DNA of 64,000 nt, taken from positions 8,404 through 72,403 of the forward strand of contig DASRFA010000046.1 in NCBI GenBank assembly GCA_035651755.1, written 5' to 3'. Made by a program: the position numbers and the translations under genes. The DNA comes from DASRFA01 sp035651755 (GTDB lineage Bacteria > Desulfobacterota > Binatia > UBA12015). The notes below the pieces were generated by a model, which saw only the letters and a list, made by a program, of their open reading frames with translations, was not told the DNA's origin and searched no databases. How positions within the stretch are numbered: position 1 is the first letter of the stretch; each line of letters starts with the position of its first letter. Shown here in pieces: positions 18,201-27,384 of this stretch.

Positions 18201-19529
18201 ATGAAGGGACGCACCCCGGTCGACGTCCGTCGCGAGACGGAGCGCGCCGTGCTCGTGGGCCTCGAGCTGACCCGCGGCGCGGCCGCACGCTCGGGTCCGA
18301 GCGTCGACGAGTCGCTCGACGAGCTCGAGCGCCTCTGCGACACGGCGGGCGTGCGCGTCGTCGCCCGGACGTCGCAGCGGCGGCCGGTGCCCGACGTCCG
18401 CACGTTCGTCGGGTCGGGCAAGGTCGAAGAGATCCGTCAGCTCATCGACGAGCACGGCGCCGACGTGGTCGTCTTCGACGACCCGCTCTCGCCGGCACAG
18501 CAGCGGAATCTCGAGAAGGCGATCGGCCTCGGGCCCGGCAACGAGCCGAAGGTCAAGGTCGTCGACCGGAGCCAGGTCATCCTCGACATCTTCGCGCAGC
18601 GCGCGCACAGCGTCGCGGGCCAGCTCCAGGTGGAGCTCGCGCAGCTCGAGTACCTCCTCCCGCGCTTGACGCGGCACTGGACGCACCTGTCGCGCCTCGG
18701 CGGCGGGGGTGTCGGGACGCGCGGCCCGGGCGAGACGCAGCTCGAGGTCGACCGCCGGCGCGTGCGAGAGCGGGTCGCGATGCTGAAGCGCCGCCTCACG
18801 GAGGTCTCGCGCACGCGCGCGCTCCATCGCCGCGAGCGCGCCGACGTGCCGTTCCCGACGATCGCGCTCGTCGGCTACACGAATGCGGGCAAGTCGACGC
18901 TCATGCACCGCCTCACGCGCGCCGACGTCCTCATCGACGACCGCCTGTTCGCGACGCTCGACCCGACCGTCCGCCGCATCGAGCTCGGGCGCTCGGGGGT
19001 CGCGCTCCTCAGCGACACCGTCGGCTTCATCCACAAGCTCCCGCACCAGCTCATCGAGGCCTTCAAGAGCACGCTCGACGAGGTCCGGAACGCCGATCTC
19101 CTGCTGCACGTCGTCGACGCGTCGAACGAGGCGCACGAGACCCACCGGGGGGTCGTCGAGGCCGTCCTGCGGGACATCGGGGCCGAGGAGCGCCCGGCGA
19201 TCCTCGTCCTCAACAAGATCGACCGGCTCGACGCCGCCGGCCGGCGGGCGGCGGAGGTCGAGGCGGAGAGGGGAGGGGGCGTCGCGGTCTCGGCGCGCTC
19301 CGGGGCGGGCATTCCGGCGCTGCTCACGGCCGTCGACGAGCGCCTCGTGGCGCGCGCCGAGCGCATCCGTTTCTGCGTGCCGTACGATCGCGGCGACGTG
19401 CTGGCGCGCCTCCACCGCGAGGGCGCGGTGCTTGACGAAGCCCGGGACGATCGGGGAACGTGGGTGACCGCGATGGTCACTCCCAAGCTCAAGGGACGGA
19501 TTCGGAAGTCGCTCGGCCTCGACCTCTGA
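18201..19529 (+). CDS. hflX: GTPase HflX
   Basis: 442-residue Obg/HflX-family GTPase that binds the large ribosomal subunit and rescues or recycles stalled ribosomes. The N-terminal HflX domain shows the diagnostic VVFDDPLSPAQQRNLEKAIG and VDRSQVILDIFAQRAHS. A linker with GTRGPGETQLEVDRRRV follows. The G domain has G1 GYTNAGKSTL, G3 DTVGFIHKLPHQL and G4 NKID. A short C-terminal domain closes the protein. ATG 18201 is 31 bp after dnaE, and the stop is 5 bp before the CDP-alcohol phosphatidyltransferase start, so it is part of the same transcription unit. Confidence 0.97.
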   Translation: MKGRTPVDVRRETERAVLVGLELTRGAAARSGPSVDESLDELERLCDTAGVRVVARTSQRRPVPDVRTFVGSGKVEEIRQLIDEHGADVVVFDDPLSPAQQRNLEKAIGLGPGNEPKVKVVDRSQVILDIFAQRAHSVAGQLQVELAQLEYLLPRLTRHWTHLSRLGGGGVGTRGPGETQLEVDRRRVRERVAMLKRRLTEVSRTRALHRRERADVPFPTIALVGYTNAGKSTLMHRLTRADVLIDDRLFATLDPTVRRIELGRSGVALLSDTVGFIHKLPHQLIEAFKSTLDEVRNADLLLHVVDASNEAHETHRGVVEAVLRDIGAEERPAILVLNKIDRLDAAGRRAAEVEAERGGGVAVSARSGAGIPALLTAVDERLVARAERIRFCVPYDRGDVLARLHREGAVLDEARDDRGTWVTAMVTPKLKGRIRKSLGLDL

Positions 19530-19534
19530 GCGCG

Positions 19535-20083
19535 ATGCTGAACGTCCCGAACACCCTCACCCTCCTTCGCATCGTCGCGATCCCGGCGATCCTGATCGCT
19601 CTCGACAACGGCCGCTTCGGCCTCGCCTTCGCGCTCTTCATCGCGGCCGGCGTCACCGACGGGCTCGACGGCGGGATCGCCCGCATGACGAACACCCGGA
19701 CCGACCTCGGCGCGTATCTCGATCCGCTCGCCGACAAGGGCTTGGTCGTGAGCCTCCTCATCAAGCTCACGCTCCTCGGCATGGTGCCGGGCTGGGTGCT
19801 GACGATCATCCTCACGCGCGACATCGTCTGCATCACCGGCTACGCGCTCCTCTTCTTCCTGACCGGCGAACGCATCGAGGTCCGCCCGAGCCTCGTCGGG
19901 AAGCTCGCGACGGTGCTGCAGCTCGCGGGCGTCGCGACGTCGCTGCTCGTCCTGTACGAGCCGAGCACGGACGGCGCGATCCCCCAAGAAGCGATCTTCG
20001 CGGCGGCCGCGAGCGCGACGGCGGTCGCGGGCGTCCAGTACGTCGCGCGCGGCCTCGCGTGGTACCAGGCTCGACCGGCATGA
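19535..20083 (+). CDS. CDP-alcohol phosphatidyltransferase (PgsA-like)
   Basis: 182 residues from ATG 19535. An integral membrane enzyme with the signature D-G-x2-D-G-x2-A-R-x8-G-x3-D-x3-D, read in TDGLDGGIAR..GAYLDPLADKG. It begins with NVPNTLTLLRIVAIP, typical of phosphatidylglycerophosphate synthases. It would transfer a phosphatidyl group from CDP-diacylglycerol to an alcohol such as glycerol-3-phosphate in the inner membrane. The exact alcohol cannot be settled from sequence here, so no symbol is given. Its stop overlaps the start of the next gene (ATGA at 20080-20083). Confidence 0.93.
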   Translation: MLNVPNTLTLLRIVAIPAILIALDNGRFGLAFALFIAAGVTDGLDGGIARMTNTRTDLGAYLDPLADKGLVVSLLIKLTLLGMVPGWVLTIILTRDIVCITGYALLFFLTGERIEVRPSLVGKLATVLQLAGVATSLLVLYEPSTDGAIPQEAIFAAAASATAVAGVQYVARGLAWYQARPA

Positions 20084-20979
20084 GCGGATGCGAGCGCACG
20101 GACGGGCGACGCGCCCCGCGCCGCCGCCCGCGTCCAGGGCAGGCGCTTCGACCGTTCGCACGCGCTGCGGTCGCGGCGCTCGCGTGCGTCACGGCCGCTC
20201 TCGCGTTGCATCCCCGTCCTGCGTTCGCGGCCGACGACGCGCGCGACCTCATCGAGCAGGCGCGCCGCCTGAACGACGGCGCGCGCGCCTGGAAGGACCG
20301 CCAGCAGACGCTCGCGCTCGAGATCTTCGACGGCCGCGGCGGGACGCGGCGGCGCGAGCTCGTCATGAAGACTCTCCGCGGCCACGGCGGCGAGGACAAG
20401 ACGATCACGGTCTTTCGCGAGCCGAGCGAGGTGCGCGGCACGTCGTTCCTCCAGTTCGCGCACAAGGACCGCGACGCCGAGCAGTGGCTCTACCTCCCGG
20501 AGCTGAAGCGCGTCCGCCAGATCACATCGCGCGCCAAGGACCAGAGCTTCATGGGGACCGACTTCAGCTACCGGGACCTCGAGCTCCTGACCGACGTCCT
20601 CGAGTGGACGGCCGACGAGGCGCGCGCGACCTCGAAGGGTAACGACACGATCGACGGCGACGAGGCGGCGCTGATCGAGCTCGTCCCGCTCAAGAAGGAC
20701 GTCGGCTACTCGCGCATCGTGATCGCGCTCTCGCGGCGCGACCTCGTGATCCGCCGGATGGAGTTCTACCGCGACGCCGACGCGCCCAAGAAGGTGCTCC
20801 GGCTCGACCGGATCGAGCCCGCCGGCGTCGTGCCGACCGCGCGCCGGCTCGAGATGGTGCAGCCGGACGCGGGGACGCGCACCGTCGTCGACGTGTCCGA
20901 CGTCCGCTACGACCAGGGGCTCGCGGAGGACCTCTTCACGCAGCGCGCGCTCGAGCGGGCGGGCGAGGACGCGGGTTGA
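20080..20979 (+). CDS. Exported outer-membrane lipoprotein-sorting (LolA-like) protein
   Basis: 299 residues from ATG 20080, which overlaps the preceding TGA by ATGA. An Arg-rich n-region and hydrophobic core (AAVAALACVTAALAL) ending near AFA-AD form a signal peptide. The mature part carries the pattern of the COG2834-like family: EQWLYLPELKRVRQI and QSFMGTDFSYRDLELL. The family shares the LolA/LolB fold, a half beta-barrel that carries lipids or lipoproteins in the periplasm. A role in periplasmic lipid or lipoprotein handling is inferred from this; the substrate is unknown. It is part of the guaB-to-inositol-phosphatase run. Its stop overlaps the next start (TTGA). Confidence 0.88.
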   Translation: MSGCERTDGRRAPRRRPRPGQALRPFARAAVAALACVTAALALHPRPAFAADDARDLIEQARRLNDGARAWKDRQQTLALEIFDGRGGTRRRELVMKTLRGHGGEDKTITVFREPSEVRGTSFLQFAHKDRDAEQWLYLPELKRVRQITSRAKDQSFMGTDFSYRDLELLTDVLEWTADEARATSKGNDTIDGDEAALIELVPLKKDVGYSRIVIALSRRDLVIRRMEFYRDADAPKKVLRLDRIEPAGVVPTARRLEMVQPDAGTRTVVDVSDVRYDQGLAEDLFTQRALERAGEDAG

Positions 20980-21788
20980 GCGCGGCCGCGGGAGACGGTG
21001 CCCGCGCGCCGCGGCCGCCGCTCGACGCCCGTACGCTGGTCCGGCTCGCCCGGAAGGGCGGTGCGATCGGCCTCGCGCACTTCCGGCGGGCGGAGGCGGA
21101 AGGGAAGGCGGACGCGACGCTCGTCACCGCGGCCGACCGCGAGATCGAGACCGCGATCCGCGACGAGCTCGGTCGTCACCACCCCGAGGTCGCGATCCTC
21201 GGCGAGGAGTTCGATGCGGTCGGGGATCCGCAAGCCGGCTGGTCGGTGGCGATCGATCCGATCGACGGAACCGACGCGTACGTCGCCGGACTTCCGACGT
21301 GGGCGGTCTCGATCGGCATCCTCGACCGCGGCACCGCCGTCGCCGGCGTCGTCTACCTGCCGGCCTTCGACGACCTCTACGTCGCGTACGGCGGCGGGCT
21401 GCGCTGGAACGGCGAAGAGGTCCCGCGCGGTGGCGTCGCGCCGCAGCACGAGGGGTTCGTGCTCGCGTACTCGGAGTTCCATCGCCGACACCTCCTGCGC
21501 TTCGGAGCCGGCACGCGGAAGATGCGCGCGCTCGGCTCGACGGCGTACCACCTGAGCCTGGTCGCGCGCGGCGCCGCGGAAGCGGCGATCGTCGGGCGCG
21601 TCCACGTGTGGGACGTCGCCGCGGGTGCGGCGCTGCTGGCCGCGTCGGGCGGGGAGCTCGTCTACCTGAAGAGCGGGAAGGCGGTCGACCTTCGGGGTCT
21701 GCTGCGCGGCGAGCCGTCGCGCGACTTCATGATCGCGGCGCGCGAGGGCGCGGCCGCGCGCGTCCTGAGCCGGATCCGTCGGCGCTGA
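20976..21788 (+). CDS. Inositol monophosphatase-family phosphatase
   Basis: 270 residues from a TTG that overlaps the preceding stop (TTGA). Li-sensitive Mg-dependent phosphatase fold. The metal-binding Glu is in LGEEFDAVG. The main motif is AIDPIDGTDAYVAGLP (D-P-I-D-G-T). The second Asp motif is WDVAAGAALLAASGG. Members hydrolyse inositol-1-phosphate, histidinol phosphate or 3'-phosphoadenosine-5'-phosphate, and the specificity cannot be told here. It is the last gene of the plus-strand run; its 3' end overlaps the converging NRDE gene by 62 bases. Confidence 0.92.
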   Translation: MSAAAGDGARAPRPPLDARTLVRLARKGGAIGLAHFRRAEAEGKADATLVTAADREIETAIRDELGRHHPEVAILGEEFDAVGDPQAGWSVAIDPIDGTDAYVAGLPTWAVSIGILDRGTAVAGVVYLPAFDDLYVAYGGGLRWNGEEVPRGGVAPQHEGFVLAYSEFHRRHLLRFGAGTRKMRALGSTAYHLSLVARGAAEAAIVGRVHVWDVAAGAALLAASGGELVYLKSGKAVDLRGLLRGEPSRDFMIAAREGAAARVLSRIRRR

Positions 21789-22569
21789 GCGCGATCGCGC
21801 CGCGGCCGCCGCCGGGCGCGTTCCACGGAAGCGGAATCCGCCGGTGCGGCCGGCGGCACGGCGGACCCGAAGCGTGCAGGTACAAGAGCGGCCCGACGTC
21901 GGGCGCGAGAAGGATCGTCGAGGAACGCGTCCCGTAGAGCGCCGTGTGGATGCAGAGCTGGTCGGTCGGCTGCCGGTCGTCGAGCGCGGTCAGGTGATCG
22001 GCGAGCACGGCGCGGAGCCCGCCGACGAGCTCGCTCGCGTCGCCGGTCTCGGCGAAGCGCTCGCCGACCTCCGCGAAGCGCCGCGCCGAGCGCGAGATGC
22101 GGGAGCAGGTCGAGTCGTTCAGGTTCAGATTCGTCAGGAGATGCGTGCCCGCGGGAAGCTCCTCGACGACCGTTCCCGCGTCGCGGTTCTGCGCGACGAA
22201 CGCGCGGCCGCGATCGGCGACCAGCACGTTGAACGGGTTGTGCAAGCGAGGGGGCACGTCGGCGAGGCGCTCCGCCGCCTCGGCCGCGGAGCTCGCGCGC
22301 GCGAGCTCCAGGCAGAGCGCGCCGCGCGACGCGCGCGCGGGATCCGGCGGCTCGCCCGTCCGGCGGTTCAGGACCCCGACGACGAGCTCGCGCTCGCTCA
22401 CGCACAGCCAGGACCCGCCGGCGACGAGGTCCCGACCGCCGAGGACGCGCGGCTCCTCCGCGAGGAGGAGCGGGCCGGTCGCGGGCCGCGCGTAGAACTC
22501 GTCGCGGTTCGCCGCGACCACGAGCGGCAGGCCGGGCAGGCTACGCGTGTAGACGGCGAGCGTGCACAC
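21727..22569 (-). CDS. NRDE (TANGO2-like) family protein
   Basis: 280 residues. It starts with the family motif: CTLAVYTR then VAANRDEFYARPA, which gives the NRDE name, and later NPFNVLVADRG and LLTNLNLND. The catalytic-type N-terminal Cys2 suggests an Ntn-hydrolase fold. In eukaryotes the relatives (TANGO2) affect lipid and haem metabolism; the bacterial role is unknown. The last ~45 residues are Pro/Arg/Gly-rich and lie antisense to the phosphatase gene, so the conserved domain is complete well before the stop. The gene is divergent from the MoxR gene at 22662. Confidence 0.9.
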   Translation of the reverse strand: MCTLAVYTRSLPGLPLVVAANRDEFYARPATGPLLLAEEPRVLGGRDLVAGGSWLCVSERELVVGVLNRRTGEPPDPARASRGALCLELARASSAAEAAERLADVPPRLHNPFNVLVADRGRAFVAQNRDAGTVVEELPAGTHLLTNLNLNDSTCSRISRSARRFAEVGERFAETGDASELVGGLRAVLADHLTALDDRQPTDQLCIHTALYGTRSSTILLAPDVGPLLYLHASGPPCRRPHRRIPLPWNAPGGGRGAIALSADGSGSGRARPRPRAPRS

Positions 22570-22661
22570 GATCGTACGGCCGGTCGGCGTCGGTCTGCAT
22601 TGTCTTGGCAGGGGGCGTGTGGTAGCCCCGCGTCTGATCCCACCCCCGACGCCGAGGTTTC

Positions 22662-23657
22662 ATGTTCGACTCCATCGACGAGGTCATGAGGCGATTCGCG
22701 GAGCAGAAGTACATCTGCAACCGCACCATCGCCACCGTCGTCTACCTCGCCGCGCACATGCGGAAGCCGATCCTCGTGGAGGGCCCGGCGGGCGTCGGCA
22801 AGACCGAGCTCGCGAAGGTGCTCGCCGGTGCGCTCGGACAGGACCTGATCCGCCTGCAGTGCTACGAGGGCCTGGACGAGGCGAAGGCGCTCTACGAGTG
22901 GGAGTACGCGAAGCAGCTGCTCTACACCCAGATCCTCAAGGACAAGATCAGCGAGATCCTGGTCGGCACGGGAACGCTGAACGAGGCGGTCGATCGCATC
23001 TCGCAGCAGGACGGAGTCTTCTTCTCGGAGCGCTTCATCCTGCCGCGACCGCTCATGCGCGCGATCCGCTCCGAGCGCCCGGTCGTGCTGCTGGTCGACG
23101 AGATCGACAAGTCGGACAACGAGTTCGAGGCCTTCCTGCTCGAGGTCCTGAGCGACTTCCAGGTCAGCGTGCCGGAGCTCGGGACGATCGTCGCGCGCAA
23201 CGTCCCGCTCGTGATCCTCACCAGCAACAACACGCGCGAGGTGTCGGACGCGCTCAAGCGCCGCTGCCTCCACCTCTTCATCGACTTCCCGAGCGCGCCG
23301 CACGAGCTGGAGATCATCAAGCTCAAGGTCCCCGAGATCCGCGACGCCCTCGCGGCCGACGTCGTCTCCATCGTCCAGGCCGTCCGCAAGCTCGACCTCA
23401 AGAAGTCGCCGAGCATCAGCGAGACGCTCGACTGGGCGCGCGCGCTCGCGCTGCTGAACGTCGAGACGCTGGGAGAGGAGTCGGTGAACGACACGCTCTC
23501 GACGATCTTCAAGTACGAGGGCGACATCCGGAAGGCGCAGAACGAGATGCGCGACTTCGTCGCGCGCCAGAAGGCGAAGGCGAAGTCCGAGGCCGGCTCG
23601 TCCGGACCGGCCGGGTCGACCGGATCCGCCGCGCCCGACAAGGACGTCCTCCACTGA
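22662..23657 (+). CDS. MoxR-type AAA+ ATPase
   Basis: 331 residues. Walker A is EGPAGVGKTELAK, Walker B is VVLLVDEIDKSDNEFEAFLLEVL, sensor 1 is ILTSNNTREVSDALKRRC, and the C-terminal lid is present. MoxR proteins act as chaperone-like ATPases, usually with a VWA-domain partner encoded next to them. Here the VWA protein at 23753 is that partner. The last ~30 residues are a Lys/Ala/Ser/Gly-rich tail. No Shine-Dalgarno is evident before ATG 22662. Confidence 0.95.
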   Translation: MFDSIDEVMRRFAEQKYICNRTIATVVYLAAHMRKPILVEGPAGVGKTELAKVLAGALGQDLIRLQCYEGLDEAKALYEWEYAKQLLYTQILKDKISEILVGTGTLNEAVDRISQQDGVFFSERFILPRPLMRAIRSERPVVLLVDEIDKSDNEFEAFLLEVLSDFQVSVPELGTIVARNVPLVILTSNNTREVSDALKRRCLHLFIDFPSAPHELEIIKLKVPEIRDALAADVVSIVQAVRKLDLKKSPSISETLDWARALALLNVETLGEESVNDTLSTIFKYEGDIRKAQNEMRDFVARQKAKAKSEAGSSGPAGSTGSAAPDKDVLH

Positions 23658-23752
23658 CCGCGGGCGCGCGGCGAGGGGAGGGCGCCGCCTCCGCGGCGAT
23701 CGTCGCCAGCATGGCTTTCGTCGCCGCAGAGGGCGCGCGCTGAGAGCGGATC

Positions 23753-25165
23753 GTGGACTCGCGCATCCTCGAGTTCGGAGCGCTGCTGCGCGTCCATGGC
23801 CTCCGCATCTCGCCGGCCGAGACGCTCGACGCGCTCGCCGCGCTCGGCGAGACCGGCCTCGGATCGCGCCAGCTCGTGAAGGACGTCCTGCGCGCGACCA
23901 TGGTCAAGCGCAGCGTCGACCTGGCGACCTTCGACGAGGTCTTCGAGCTCTACTTCTCCGCGCTCGGCCAGGCGATCCGTGAGCGCTCGGAGGAGGCGGC
24001 AGGTGCCGTCGCGGCGACCGCGGCGGACTTCGAGAAGCTCCTCGAGCAGCTCCAGAAGATGCTCGAAGGGCGCGAGCAGAAGCTGTCCGAACTCGCCGAG
24101 GCGCTCCTCCGAAATGACGACGGCACGCTCGAGCGGCGCATCCGGGAGGCGAGCGAGCGCGTCCGCGCGTCGCGCGGCGCGCGCAACTTCCAGGAGGGCC
24201 AGTTCGGGCACGCGCTCGGCGAGGAGCTCGGGCTCTCCGAGGTGACGCGATCGCTCGAGCAGCTCGCCGACGAGCTCGACGGCGAAGGCGTCGACCCGGA
24301 GACCGCCGAGAAGCTGCGGGAGCTCATCCGCCGTCGGCTCGCCGACCTCGCGGACCTCATCAAGCGCGCCGCGCGCATCGAGGGCGAGCGGCGCGATCCC
24401 CGCCTGCGCGACGCCGGCAAGATGAACTCGCTCGCCGAGAAGAGCTTCTACTATCTGACCGAGGACGAGATCCGGCGCATGAAGGAGGCGGTCACGCGCC
24501 TCGCGCAGCGCCTGAAGCACGTCGTCTCGATCAAGCGGACGCGCGCCAAGCGCGGCGCGTTCGACCTCCAGCGCACGCTCCGCCGCAACATCCAGTACGG
24601 CGGCATCCCGTTCGACGTGCAGCTCATCAAGCGCAAGCGGAATCGCCCGCAGATCGTCATCCTGTGCGACGTCTCCGACTCCGTCCGGAACGTCTCCCGC
24701 TTCATGCTGCAGTTCGTCTACTCGCTGCAGGACCTCTACTCGAAGGTCCGGAGCTACATCTTCGTGAGCGAGATCGGCGAGGTGACGCGCCTCTTCGAGG
24801 AGCACGAGATCAACCAGGCGATCGATCTGTCGCTCCGCGGCGACGTCATCAACGTCTTCGCGCACTCCGACTTCGGGCGCGCTTTCAAGACGTTCCACCG
24901 CGACCACCTCGCCGCGGTGAACGCGCGCACGACCGTGATCGTCCTCGGCGACGCCCGCAACAACTACAACCTTCCGCACGAGTGGGTGCTGAAGGAGGTG
25001 CAGCGGAAGGCGAAGCAGGTGATCTGGCTGAACCCGGAGAGCCGAGCGACGTGGGGTTTCGGCGACAGCGAGATGGACCGCTATGCGCCCTTCTGCGACC
25101 TCGTCGAGGAGTGTCGCAACCTGAACCAGCTCTACCGCGTGGTCGACCGCCTGGTCGCGACCTGA
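23753..25165 (+). CDS. VWA-domain protein, CoxE-like
   Basis: 470 residues from GTG 23753. The N-terminal ~250 residues are helical and charged, and the C-terminal half is a von Willebrand A domain. The MIDAS motif D-x-S-x-S is visible in ILCDVSDSVRNVS. The C-terminus has LGDARNNYNLPHEWV and PESRATWGFGDSEM, typical of CoxE-type VWA proteins. CoxE/MoxR pairs work together in metal-centre insertion or complex remodelling. No CO dehydrogenase genes are nearby, so the client is unknown. A 12-bp perfect stem-loop follows 20 bases downstream. Confidence 0.92.
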   Translation: MDSRILEFGALLRVHGLRISPAETLDALAALGETGLGSRQLVKDVLRATMVKRSVDLATFDEVFELYFSALGQAIRERSEEAAGAVAATAADFEKLLEQLQKMLEGREQKLSELAEALLRNDDGTLERRIREASERVRASRGARNFQEGQFGHALGEELGLSEVTRSLEQLADELDGEGVDPETAEKLRELIRRRLADLADLIKRAARIEGERRDPRLRDAGKMNSLAEKSFYYLTEDEIRRMKEAVTRLAQRLKHVVSIKRTRAKRGAFDLQRTLRRNIQYGGIPFDVQLIKRKRNRPQIVILCDVSDSVRNVSRFMLQFVYSLQDLYSKVRSYIFVSEIGEVTRLFEEHEINQAIDLSLRGDVINVFAHSDFGRAFKTFHRDHLAAVNARTTVIVLGDARNNYNLPHEWVLKEVQRKAKQVIWLNPESRATWGFGDSEMDRYAPFCDLVEECRNLNQLYRVVDRLVAT

Positions 25166-25185
25166 ACGAGCGCTGAACCGGCGGT

Positions 25186-25230
25186 GCGAGCGCGCGCCAA
25201 CGCGTCGCGCACCGCGTCGCGCGCGCTCGC
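25186..25230 (+). terminator. GC-rich stem-loop after the MoxR/VWA pair
   Basis: GCGAGCGCGCGC (25186-25197) pairs perfectly with GCGCGCGCTCGC (25219-25230) across a 21-base loop. It lies just after the VWA stop and before the DUF151 gene. No T-run, so a hairpin-type end or mRNA stabiliser is inferred. Confidence 0.45.
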
Positions 25231-25279
25231 CGGGCGATCCGCGTTTGACCCGGCCGTGCCGGGTCGGTAGGGGTATGTG

Positions 25280-25795
25280 ATGAACCGCGAGGAGTGCATC
25301 GCGATGAGCGTCGGCGGGCTCACCCTCGATCCCGTCACCAAGGCGCCCATCGTCGTCCTGCGCGACGCCGACAACAAGCTCAATCTCCCGATCTGGATCG
25401 GCCTCATGGAGGCGACGGCGATCGCGAGCGAGCTCGAAGGCATCAAGACCGCCCGGCCCATGACCCACGACCTCCTGCGCACCGCGCTCGACGAGCTCGG
25501 CGGCGAGGTGCAGGCCGTCGAGGTGTGCGACCTCCGCGAGAACACCTACTTCGCGCGCATCACGATCCGCGCCGGCGACCGTGAGATCGTTCTCGACTCG
25601 CGTCCGAGCGACGCGATCGCGCTCGCCCTTCGCACGCAGGCGACGATCTACGTCGCGAAGCGCGTCCTCGAGCAGTCGAGCTTCCTGCAGGAAGGCGAGG
25701 AGGGCAGCGAGCAGAACCTCTCGAACGTCTCGCCCGACCGCTGGGCCGAGATCCTCGAGAAGATGGCGCCGGACGACTTCAAGTACAAGATGTAA
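25280..25795 (+). CDS. Bifunctional nuclease family (DUF151) protein
   Basis: 171 residues from ATG 25280, with a GTG one codon earlier also open. The family pattern is clear: APIVVLRD, LPIWIGLMEATAIASELEGI, RPMTHDLL and SRPSDAIALALRTQATIYV. Relatives are found from bacteria to plants, some with reported RNase/DNase activity; many genomes carry it as a conserved unknown. The C-terminal ~30 residues continue to PDDFKYKM. Cytoplasmic. It is followed after 26 bp by the TPR membrane protein on the same strand. Confidence 0.93.
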   Translation: MNREECIAMSVGGLTLDPVTKAPIVVLRDADNKLNLPIWIGLMEATAIASELEGIKTARPMTHDLLRTALDELGGEVQAVEVCDLRENTYFARITIRAGDREIVLDSRPSDAIALALRTQATIYVAKRVLEQSSFLQEGEEGSEQNLSNVSPDRWAEILEKMAPDDFKYKM

Positions 25796-25821
25796 CGTCC
25801 GCCAGCCGAGCGTTCTCCGCA

Positions 25822-26556
25822 ATGAGCGAAGCCACCAAGAGGCTGCGGCGCAAGGACCTGCGCCAGCCCGACGAATTCGTCACCCTGACCGGCCAGGTCG
25901 CCGAGTGGGCGCGCGAGAACTCGCGCGCGGTCGCGATCGCGGCGAGCGCGGTCGCCGTCCTGCTGATCGCGTTCGGGCTCTGGAGCTGGGTCGCGCAGTC
26001 GCGCGCCGCCCGCGCCGCGCGCGACTTCTACGCCGCCGACGAGCTCTTCAAGCGGGACCAGTGGGATCAGGCCGAGAAGGGCTTCGTCGAGCTCGCGGAC
26101 GCGCTTCCGAGCACGCCGTACGGTCGCCTGGCGCGGCTCTACGCCGGGCGCGCGGCTCTGCGCGGCGGAAGGTCGGCCGAGGCGGTCGGCCACCTGCAGG
26201 CGTTTCTCGCGAGCCCGGTCTCGGATCCCGCGATCGAGCAGCTCGCGCGCATGAACCTCGGGGTCGCCCTGGCGGCGCAGGGACAGCTCGACACGGCTCG
26301 CCAGGAGCTCTCGCGCGCGGTCGAGATGGACGGTCCCGCGCGCGGCGAGTCGATCCTCGAGCTCGCGCGCGTGGAAGAGGCGGCCGGGCAGAACGACAAG
26401 GCGCTGGAGGACTACCAGCGCTACCTCAGCGACGACCCGAACGCGGTCGCGCGCGACCTCGCGCGAACGCGCATCCTGGCGCTCGGCGGCACGCCGCCGG
26501 CGGTCGCGCCGCCGAGCTTCCCGGGCGGCGGCGCTCCGCAGATCGCGGTTCAGTAG
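25822..26556 (+). CDS. Membrane-anchored tetratricopeptide protein
   Basis: 244 residues. A cytoplasmic N-terminal ~37 residues, one transmembrane helix (~38-58, AVAIAASAVAVLLIAFGLWSW), then a periplasmic helical domain of about four TPR-like repeats (FYAADELFKRDQWDQAEKGF; NLGVALAAQGQLDTARQEL; ARVEEAAGQNDKALEDYQ). The arrangement resembles YfgM/BamD-like periplasmic TPR proteins that assist envelope assembly. The Ala/Pro/Gly-rich C-terminus is probably disordered. Function inferred from architecture only. Confidence 0.85.
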   Translation: MSEATKRLRRKDLRQPDEFVTLTGQVAEWARENSRAVAIAASAVAVLLIAFGLWSWVAQSRAARAARDFYAADELFKRDQWDQAEKGFVELADALPSTPYGRLARLYAGRAALRGGRSAEAVGHLQAFLASPVSDPAIEQLARMNLGVALAAQGQLDTARQELSRAVEMDGPARGESILELARVEEAAGQNDKALEDYQRYLSDDPNAVARDLARTRILALGGTPPAVAPPSFPGGGAPQIAVQ

Positions 26557-26625
26557 CGCTTCGGGCCGCCGGGCGGCCTCCGAGCGGTGGCAGGCGGATT
26601 GCTCTGCTCCCCAGCGGAGGCACCC

Positions 26626-27243
26626 ATGGCTGTCGCATTTCCGGACCGACCCCGATCGACCGCGCCGCGCGCGTGGCCCCTGGATCGCCGACGTGTCGTG
26701 CTTCGCCGCCTCGCCGACGGGACGGTGGTCGCCATCGGCCACCTCGGTCCGGGAGACGGGCCGCGGATCCGGGCCGGCTTCGAGCGGCTTTCGCCGACGT
26801 CCCGCTACCGGCGGTTCTTCACGCCGATACCGCGCCTCAGCGAGCCGATGCTGGCGCGCCTGACCGCGATCGACGGCTGGCGCCACGTCGCCATCGGCGC
26901 CGAGACCGTGCCGGCGTTCGGCGGGCACCCGATCGAGGCCGGGGTCGCGCGGTTCCACCGCCTCGACGGGCGCGCGGACGCGGCGGAGGTGGCGGTGACG
27001 GTCGTCGACGAGCTGCAGCGCCGCGGTCTCGGACGGATCCTCCTCGAGGAAATCGCGAGCGCGGCGCGCGAGCGCGGGATCCGGTCGCTGGTCGCGAACG
27101 TGCTTCCGGAGAACGAGCCGATGCTCCGGCTCATTCGCCGCATCGACCCGGACGCGGTCGCGCACCTCGAGGACGGCCTCTACGTCTACGAGATCTCGCT
27201 CGTGCGTGGCGTGCGCCTGTGGACCCCGCGGCGCGCGGCCTGA
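26626..27243 (+). CDS. GNAT-family N-acetyltransferase
   Basis: 205 residues from ATG 26626, chosen because GGAGG lies 6 bases upstream; a GTG at 26587 is in frame but weaker. The acetyl-CoA-binding pattern is seen in VTVVDELQRRGLGRILLEEIA, the Q/R-x2-G-x-G/A motif. The N-terminal part, with FERLSPTSRYRRFF, resembles the acyltransferase domains of Pat-like protein acetyltransferases. The substrate is unknown. It is the last chromosomal gene before the IS1595-type element. Confidence 0.88.
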   Translation: MAVAFPDRPRSTAPRAWPLDRRRVVLRRLADGTVVAIGHLGPGDGPRIRAGFERLSPTSRYRRFFTPIPRLSEPMLARLTAIDGWRHVAIGAETVPAFGGHPIEAGVARFHRLDGRADAAEVAVTVVDELQRRGLGRILLEEIASAARERGIRSLVANVLPENEPMLRLIRRIDPDAVAHLEDGLYVYEISLVRGVRLWTPRRAA

Positions 27244-27376
27244 CGGAGCTCGTTCGCGTACGGCCCGACGCGGGACGCGGCGACGCCGCCGCGCCGGCGA
27301 GCGTGCGAGGCCGCTGGCCCCGGGAAGGCAGCCTCGCGCCGGCCGGGAACGACGTCCGATAAGATCGATTATGTCA

Positions 27377-27384
27377 AATAGCCG
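27377..27384. repeat. Target-site duplication, left copy (AATAGCCG)
   Basis: AATAGCCG directly precedes the left terminal inverted repeat and is repeated exactly after the right one (29663-29670). Eight bases is the usual duplication length of IS1595-family insertions. Confidence 0.85.
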
